Made by a program: the position numbers and the translations under genes. Below, piece by piece: positions 57,540 through 64,000 of a stretch of DNA of 64,000 nucleotides. The notes beneath the pieces were generated by a model. That model had not been told where the DNA came from. It was given only the letters and a program-made list of their open reading frames with translations, and searched no databases. The DNA is from Taiwanofungus camphoratus. Its lineage: Eukaryota > Basidiomycota > Agaricomycetes > Polyporales > Taiwanofungaceae. The DNA lies in contig CP021229.1 of assembly GCA_003999685.1 (NCBI GenBank), positions 930,001-994,000 of the forward strand. Reading direction: 5' to 3'. The first letter of the stretch is position 1, and each line of letters starts with the position of its first letter.

Positions 57540-59703
57540 TACACGGCCAAAACGGGCTGGTACCAGAAAATCATAGGACGAAAAGGGTGGGAACGGTCAA
57601 AATGGTGGCGTGAATCGGGCCCATATAAGTCCCGTGTCTGTAATTTGGACACACTCTGGTATCGGGCCAGGTCTGAGTCATCGGAACGGCCCCATATCTC
57701 CAGGGCGGTTTCGGGGCGTTGAATAGGCCGAATCCAGGCCGTGAGAAGTTGACTGCGCTGAGATACTTCAGCCTGGCATGGCTGCTGCAAGTGCGGCATT
57801 TGTCCCATGCTGAGCGTGAAATACCGAAGCAGTGCTTGTACGGCCCCCAATTGGCCCTCACTGCTGCCCGCTTCAGCCCGGGGTTACATCACGAGATCTG
57901 AAGCTCATTGTAATGAATGAGCCAACACCATTCGTTGCACGACATAATTGCAATTAATTTTATAATTGAGTAGGCAGTAACGGCTTTTGTTATATTTGTT
58001 GATAGTACAGGCCATGTGCCAGTGGGGAAGTCAGAGTGAGCAGAAACAAATGTGATCTCCATGGCATGAATTTATTTTCCAATTTGTACAGTAGTAATAA
58101 AATCAAAAGTCTTGTCGTGAACTTCAGTCTTTCCGTTACTGGTGAGCAGCCACTGAAACAAACATGCACAAATACAAGCACTTGTTCGATTCAAGTTCAC
58201 CGTGACAGCAGCGCAACAGCGATGTCTGGAATTCTGTCGCAATTCAGTCCATACATCCCAAGCATAATCTCTTGCTCTGACCTCTGGCAGGTAGGTGCTA
58301 TCCATTCCTTCTAATCTCTCTTGAACATCCTTTGAAGCTCCATTCAGTACTAGTGTTTTGACTTACTTACTACTCAACGCAGTTCACAAGGATGGTCACG
58401 CTCATGGACTAACACGGGAGGAAGATTATCTCAAAATGTACGTCCAGTCTCTGCTTCGATGGCATTCAACTGACACACCATTATTTAGGTTCTTTACTGA
58501 AATTTTCCAGAACAATCCCAAAGACTATTCTGTGTTGAATGATGCAGAGAGCCAGACATTGACAGTGGGTTGGCAGGTCGCAATTTAAAACCATTTCAGG
58601 TGGTCAATCCCTATCTTCACGGCTGAGCTCATCCACTGCCAGTGGCAGCATGTTGAACATCGTTCCTGTATAATAATTACTGTCTGTTGTTTCATGCCAT
58701 TATATGTTGTTAATTTCATCTACTGGATGCTACTGTTGTGCTTCCAATGCTGCAATGACCCTGGAAAAAGCCTGTAATGTCATGAGAAAGAGCACCAGTG
58801 CCGGTATATTGGTAGTAAATAATGTTGTAACTGCCTCGACACTCGGTCGATTTCCGGGATGCTGCAGTGCCATAACGGTATGTCAATCAGATGCTGGTTT
58901 CAGGCCTGCCTGCCTGCCCCAAAACGGGGCTGCATACGGGAAGTAACTGGCCTGTTTACATGTTACTGTTACGGGGGAGTCTACGCCCAGAGGTGACTAC
59001 CGTGATGGTGAGTCGTTGAGTAGTCAGGTGTGAAGTGTAGACAAGGGGTCAGCCTGGCTGACGACGAGTACACGTCTAAGTCTTCAACCATTAGCCCAAC
59101 GGTCTCAAGAGAGTTGCAGGCTAAGTCACAGCCTAAGTCCTAGTGTAGTCACAAGGATATAGATGGTCTGAGGAGACCCGTTGAATAGACAAAGGTATAG
59201 GGGCCTAAGCCCAGTTGTAAAGTACAAATGGTAACAACAGCACCAAAGTACACAGTGTAACTAAGGAGGATAAGATTGGGGTACTCCGCAGTGAGCCAAC
59301 CCCTTAAGTACTATGGTGGGTTTAGGGCAAGCCAGCCCTCCCTCCCATGGGTACCAGTACCTAAGTGTCCATAAGTCACAGGCCCGAGTGGTCCCTTCTG
59401 AGGAACAGTCCATAACCAAGCAGGTGACAGTCAGCCTGTCAGGAATAATGGTGATAATTGTAAGTGTACACAACCCACTAGTCCAGTACAGTGAAGAGAA
59501 ATGAAAATGTATGTTCGCACTGTTACCACCTTGTAACAGTTACATCAACCATAATTTCAAGCACTACATTAGGGATTTACAAAATTACCGTAAAATCATA
59601 GGACAAAAAGGGTAGTAATCATGATGGCTATGGGCCATTATGGGGACCTCGCTCTGAGGCCCCGTTTCCATGCCGTAGAGTTCTGGCTGTGTATTTGGAA
59701 GGC
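57540..59703 (-). mobile_element. TIR DNA transposon, copy 2, inverted
   Basis: Reverse-complement copy of 55346-56918 across its full length, about 1.59 kb once the solo LTR is removed. Ends TACACGGCCAAAAC at 57540 and GGCTGTGTA at 59703, again with TA at each end. Shared short frames differ by a few substitutions (58036-58314 against 56135-56413). It lies just upstream of the first recognised exon of member 7, so it may have displaced that gene's promoter. Confidence 0.75.
58967..59538. mobile_element. Solo LTR, Copia type, 572 bp
   Basis: Starts TGTTACGGGGG and ends CACCTTGTAACA, giving a perfect 6-bp terminal inverted repeat TGTTAC/GTAACA. It is flanked by a 5-bp duplication GTTAC (58962-58966 and 59539-59543). 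It interrupts TIR copy 2: the uninterrupted sequence is present in copy 1 near 55490-55500. Short TGTTA..TAACA ends and 5-bp duplications are typical of Ty1/Copia LTRs; no internal region is present to confirm it. Confidence 0.9.
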
Positions 59704-59747
59704 ACCTTCCATAACAGGATGTGTCCCGTGGGCACGTTGATAGGTGC

Positions 59748-60710
59748 CAGGCCCTTCTAGGCCCCGCGGAGTGCCCTCACTCGACCCTAGGACCTTAGTC
59801 ATACCTTCGACGCCACTCGATGCGTCCGATACAGCCCAAAAAGCCACCGCGGAACTCTCTGATGGCTTCAAATCACACCACCGCCACTCTGCCAGTTCCA
59901 GTCGGATGTTCCGGTGTACCGTTCCCTCTACGCACAATACGCCACACGCAGTTGCCACTCAATGTCCTCGCACGTGACTGGTCTCGCCACTCTGATATCG
60001 CTTGATCTGCTACGACACGCCACTCGATGTACTCGATAACGCTACGGCCCTAGGTCTTGTCTTAGTATATTTCATGCCACTCCATAGTCCGTAGTATGCA
60101 AGTAGTTAGGATGCCACTCGTACTATGCCACTTTTGATGCGCCTTACATTATAGTACAGTAGTATAAACACGATGTATGGTGTCTCGGAACAACAGAGAG
60201 GTTTACCCCCATCCTGCAGAGCTCAAGAAGAGCACCTTCAATTCAGTCTCCTTCTGTGTTCTACTGCGTCCTTCTGTTTTCGATTACGTCTGAAGAGTTG
60301 CATCTACCATCCGCCTTCTACAGTATTTTGAAGGGTTGCGTCTCGTCCATCTTTGACATCCGTTGAAGGGTTGCGTTCAGTCTTACATCTGCCTTCGAGC
60401 CACATCGAAGGGTTGCGCTAGCGTCTCGTCTCTAACACAAGTCCGCCTTCTACAGCAATTGAAGGGCTGCATATCAGCTAAGTCCACACATCTTGCCTCT
60501 CCTTAGTACAGCATAGTAGCGCATCGAAGCTACGTCGAGCAGTCACAACACATGTTGTAGGTCATCAAAGGCCTTCGTAGACATCTCTCGACCCATTTGA
60601 GACCGGGAACCCTTTGCTGCTGACTCTCCCCTCAACACTAACTAGTTCTATAGCCTTCCAGCTTCTCTAGGTTGTACCCAGTAGGGGTTGGAGTGTTATT
60701 GAGCGCATCA
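59748..60710 (+). repeat. 5' LTR of the second Gypsy element (left end inferred)
   Basis: The right end is firm: GAGCGCATCA at 60710 is followed by TTTC and the same PBS as in the first element. The left end TGATAGGTGCC at 59748 is a guess from the TGAT start shared by the family; only one end of any duplication can be seen. TATAAA lies at 60163-60168. Repeated CCTTC...GAAGGGTTGC units at 60291-60470 can fold as hairpins. Confidence 0.55.
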
Positions 60711-63488
60711 TTTCTGGAGCCCACCGTGAGGGGATTTCAGGCAAGGAATCTGCCGCTTTCAGATTCACCGAAGACGTCTCCAGTATTCACCCGCTCACAA
60801 GTGCGTGAGGCTGCCAGTCGTAGCGCAAGCGAAAACCTCGACAACAGTTCTACCACCCTTTCCACAACTCCTGACACCTTCGACCACGAGGAAGAAGACC
60901 TCGTAGATCACGAGCTAGAGTTTCCTTCAACCTCCGACGAACGTACTTCGTCTCCCGAGCTTCTAGGGCTATCGACGCCAGAAGTCAACCTCTCGTCCCC
61001 CGATCCCTACGAACAGTCCGGTTCATCGCCTGAGCCAGAGGACCCAGTAGAATCAACATCGCATACCGCTATCCCCACTACTACGACTCTACCCTCGTCC
61101 CAGCAGACCGTTACTCCATACATTCTTACCAGTTCTTCGAATCACCCCACACCAGCCACCGTCAATCCCTCTAAACCTACAATGAATCAGAACGCAGCAC
61201 CTACGTCATTCATGCCCCCTTGAGGCCATTCGACAGCCCCCATCTTTGACTCGACAGAAGTCCGATCGCTTCGACGTTACTTTCAAGACATCGAAGTCTT
61301 ATTCACTCAGTGCAGAATAGTCGATGACGCAGAAAAGAAGTCATGGGCCATTCGTTACCCCTCGATTGACGTTGCAGACCTATGGGAAACCCTCGAATCC
61401 TTTTCCGATCAGACCAAGACATACGCACAGTGGAAAGCCGACGTCCTAGCACTCTACCCAGGTACCGATGACACCAGGAAATGGTCCCTTGCAGACATGG
61501 ACCAGTTGATTGGGGAGCGCGCACGCATTGGAATCCACAACGCCGCAGACCTCGAAAGCTACTACCGTGACTTTGTATCTATTACGAAGCACCTAATCAC
61601 GCAACGACGACTCTCCGACATCGAACAGAGTCGAGCGTTCCTATGAGGCTTCCAGCCTTCTCTACTCGCGCGACTCGAGGCCCGACTTCACCTGAAACAT
61701 CCTGACCACTATCCCGATGACCTCTATCCACTTTCCGATATTCACGCAGCGGCCACGTTCCTTCTTCATGGTACTTCGAGTACGCTGACAGTCGCAGCAC
61801 CGCAGACAACAGCTTCGACAACTACTCCGCCTGGCATGATTAAGACCGAAGACATCTCGATGATCATTGAGAGCCTATCGAAGACCATCGCCACCCTTAT
61901 TCAGCCCAGTAGTAACAAATCGAACGTAGCCGCTAGGCTTCCGTCAACCCAAGGTAGTACAGAACAAACCTGCCACTTTTGCGGCGACCAGAACCATAGT
62001 ATTTGAAGCTGCCCGCACGTAGAAGCAGACATAGCCGCCGGGAAATGCAAGCGTAACACCGAAGGAAAGGTCGTACTCCCAAATGGTCTATTCATCTCGC
62101 GTAGTATCCCTGGCATTACAATCCGCGACCGCCTCTACGAGTGGATTCACCGCAACGCGCCAGCAGCATCTGGCCTGCTCTACGGCATCAACGAACAAGC
62201 CGGCGTCCAGACCTTCACGCTCAACATGGAAGGAAGAATCGAAGCCCTCGAAAGAGAGCTCCTACAGCTTCAAAAACGTAGGGAGGTCTTCGATGGCGTC
62301 GAGATTTTACAGCGCAAGAAACCTACTACGACAGCGCCGCAGACCACAGAAGTTTCTGATATGACCCCCATCTCACGCAGTACCAACAATCCAGCGCCTG
62401 ACACAGTCAAGTCAGCCGCTCCTACCGAAGTCCCAGTCCCAGCTACCCCAGCTAAACCTTCGACGAGTACCTCTGCACCTTCGACGATCCCCGCAGCTAT
62501 AGTTCCCCCGCTGTCTGTACCCTTGACACAGCCCGCTACCGTATCTACTCCATCAGCGCCCCCAGTCCATCCCTTTGCAAATGCTCGAGACGCGACCTAC
62601 GCTCTGCCGAACCTTCGAAACTTCGCTACGCCGCCTAAGCCTTCGAACAACAAGGGCAAGGACCCAGCTTACAAGACCATAGTTCCCATCCATCAGCCCA
62701 AGCTAGCCGACGACATCTTTGCGCACTCAATGAGAGCTCCTCTCGTCACGCTGATGCCAGAAGAACTCCTTTCGATCTCGCCCGACGTACGCAATAGGTA
62801 TCGAGAAGCAGTTACACCCAAGCGAGTATCAGCAGAACCCGTCAATGCGGCACACATCGTAGAGATTACCGACAAAGACGAAGCAAAAGAGGTACACCAG
62901 CTATCCTGCTCTGGTGCAGCGCTACAGCCAGGAGCTACTATCGTTCCCGATCCCTACGAAACTTATCTCAAGCACGTCCCACATGGCGAACATCCCGCCG
63001 ATCTCACAGTTGCCCGTGACTCGAACGCTATCCGTTCGATCTACGCGCTCGTTGACAATAAAGAACAGATCGAATGCATCGTAGATCCAGGCTCACAAAT
63101 CGTAGCAATGTCGGAGGAAGTCTGTTTAGGCCTGAAGCTTCTCTTCGACCCTACGATACAGTTAAACATGCAGTCCGCCAATGGTGAAGTAGACCGATCT
63201 CTAGGGCTCGTACGCAACGTACCCTTCCAAATTGGTGAGGTAGTGTTATATCTTCAGGCTCACGTCATTCGAAACGCAGCATACGACATTCTTCTCGGAC
63301 GACCCTTCGACGTCCTTATGCAAAGCATCGTAAAGAACTTCGCGAACGAAGAACAAACCATCACAATAGTATGTCCCAACTCCGGTGAAACCCTCACAAT
63401 TCCTACGTATCCACGCGAAAAACCACGCTTTCGACCGCAACATCATAGAAGCTGTCCGCATGCGGGTTTTCACGCTTCAAGGATTTGA
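60711..63488 (+). pseudogene. gag: Gag-protease of second Gypsy element, three in-frame TGA
   Basis: One frame from the LTR to 63488, interrupted by TGA at 61221, 61644 and 62004. At each site the first element aligns with Arg (CGA at the first), so CGA to TGA is the likely change. The first ATG is at 61182, the same place as in the first element, after an open stretch with no ATG. Capsid-like region (YFQDIEVLFTQC...LIGERARIG), cysteine site CHFCGDQNHSI...CPHVEAD (one Cys position affected by the third stop), and retropepsin-like domain with D-P-G-S and ILLGRPF are all recognisable. No frameshift seen. As read it cannot make full-length Gag. Confidence 0.85.
63464..63470 (+). promoter_or_regulatory. 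-1 ribosomal frameshift heptamer GGGTTTT
   Basis: Gag reads GCG GGT TTT CAC; slipping back one base gives GGG TTT TCA CGC and enters pol (GFSRFKDL, matching GFLDFEDL of the first element). Phase and sequence are the same as at 12650-12656, although here the gag stop comes six codons later. Confidence 0.8.
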
Positions 63489-64000
63489 TACCCCATCGTC
63501 AAGGAGAAGCAGCCCTAGTCATCGACTACGATGGGGCAAAGCCAAGTATTTCTTTCGTCACTCCGATAAATTCTTCGATCTCCGGCGCAGTCCAGTCTCT
63601 TTACCTCTCTGCTTGTTCTTCAGTCTCCTCACATTTGCAGTCTCTCTATACCGCAGACACAAAAGCATCCAGTTCGGCCACATCGAATGCTTCGACGTGG
63701 GCTTCGACACTTCTATTTTCAGCCCCTTTTGCTTCACTTCCTAATCCGTCCTTTTTGAACTCTTCGAATTGCGCTTCGACCTCTCAGCTTCTTAATTCCA
63801 TTCATCCGACATCTTCTACGTCGACTCACGAAACCTACGCAGCTACTAAGAAGAAGTACAAGCCAGTCGCACTCAAGACTCGTCCCGTTCTAGGAGCGGT
63901 CCCCAAGCAGTTTCGAATAATTCGAGATATCAAGGGCGACCCCCTATCCATTATGCCAGTACTCTCAGCTGACCCCCCACCCTTTGAACCTACTGGCCGT
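63464..64000 (+). CDS. pol: Pol of second Gypsy element, N-terminal part
   Basis: Open without stops from the slippery site to the window end. It aligns with residues 13-221 of the first element's Pol: a variable Ser-rich linker, then KKKYKPVALKTRP, GDPLSIMP and PPPFEPT just before the RT domain. The catalytic domains lie outside the window. Confidence 0.8.

Larger units (their letters stand above)
59748..64000 (+). mobile_element. Second Ty3/Gypsy element, cut by window end
   Basis: LTR, PBS (60715 onward), gag-protease frame with three stops, conserved frameshift heptamer and the start of pol, in the same order and with clear protein similarity to the element at 4997-17385. The LTR sequences differ, so it is a related but distinct family. 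The rest lies outside the window. Confidence 0.85.

Noticed and set aside
1-64000. tRNA, rRNA or CRISPR features
   Set aside because: No cloverleaf with a matching T-loop, no rRNA core and no spaced identical repeats were seen; CRISPR is not expected in a fungal genome.

Overview
The window is from a filamentous basidiomycete fungus, most likely an agaricomycete. Coding genes are cut by many introns of about 50-80 bp with GT/AG ends. The two clear housekeeping genes are a fungal TAO3/PAG1-type cell-morphogenesis protein and MLH1. The transposons are Ty3/Gypsy elements with a gag/pol layout I associate with mushroom-forming fungi. The order cannot be fixed from sequence alone.

1-20.4 kb is a nest of Ty3/Gypsy material. 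An old LTR (1-732 plus 3870-4695) is split by a 3.1-kb insertion built as a long inverted repeat (733-3869). A complete, apparently young element lies at 4997-17385 on the minus strand: two 1765-bp LTRs, 4-bp target duplication CCGT, PBS, PPT, gag-protease (12647-15580) and RT-RNaseH-integrase (8838-12692), joined by a -1 slippery heptamer. On the opposite strand, between pol and the 3' LTR, it carries a gene with two introns (6929-8306). Splicing this gene yields a Zn2Cys6-like cysteine cluster. A related solo LTR follows at 18719-20392.

21.6-57.3 kb is the genic part. Three single-copy-type genes (TAO3 26717-34356, an unknown Ser/Arg-rich protein 34962-36711, MLH1 37197-40176) sit inside a dispersed cluster of at least seven paralogues plus one relic of a small protein family. 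Each member has a variable, low-complexity N-terminus and a C-terminal block of about 105 residues with three zinc fingers (CCHH, CCHH, CCHC). Members lie at 21644-22531(-), 25147-26133(+), 42092-42478(+), 44286-44600(+), 47139-47938(+), 50602-52204(-) and 54591-57337(-), with the relic near 53.5 kb. I do not recognise a named family. A decayed isoprenylcysteine methyltransferase gene (48696-49460) lies among them.

At 55.3-59.7 kb two copies of a 1.6-kb TIR element lie head to head. One interrupts a coding exon of the last zinc-finger gene: removing the element and one TA copy rejoins the reading frame exactly. The other carries a 572-bp Copia-type solo LTR. From about 59.75 kb to the end is a second Gypsy element of the same lineage on the plus strand, whose gag has three TGA stops at arginine positions. 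Older copies show CpG to TpG/CpA decay throughout, suggesting cytosine methylation and deamination.
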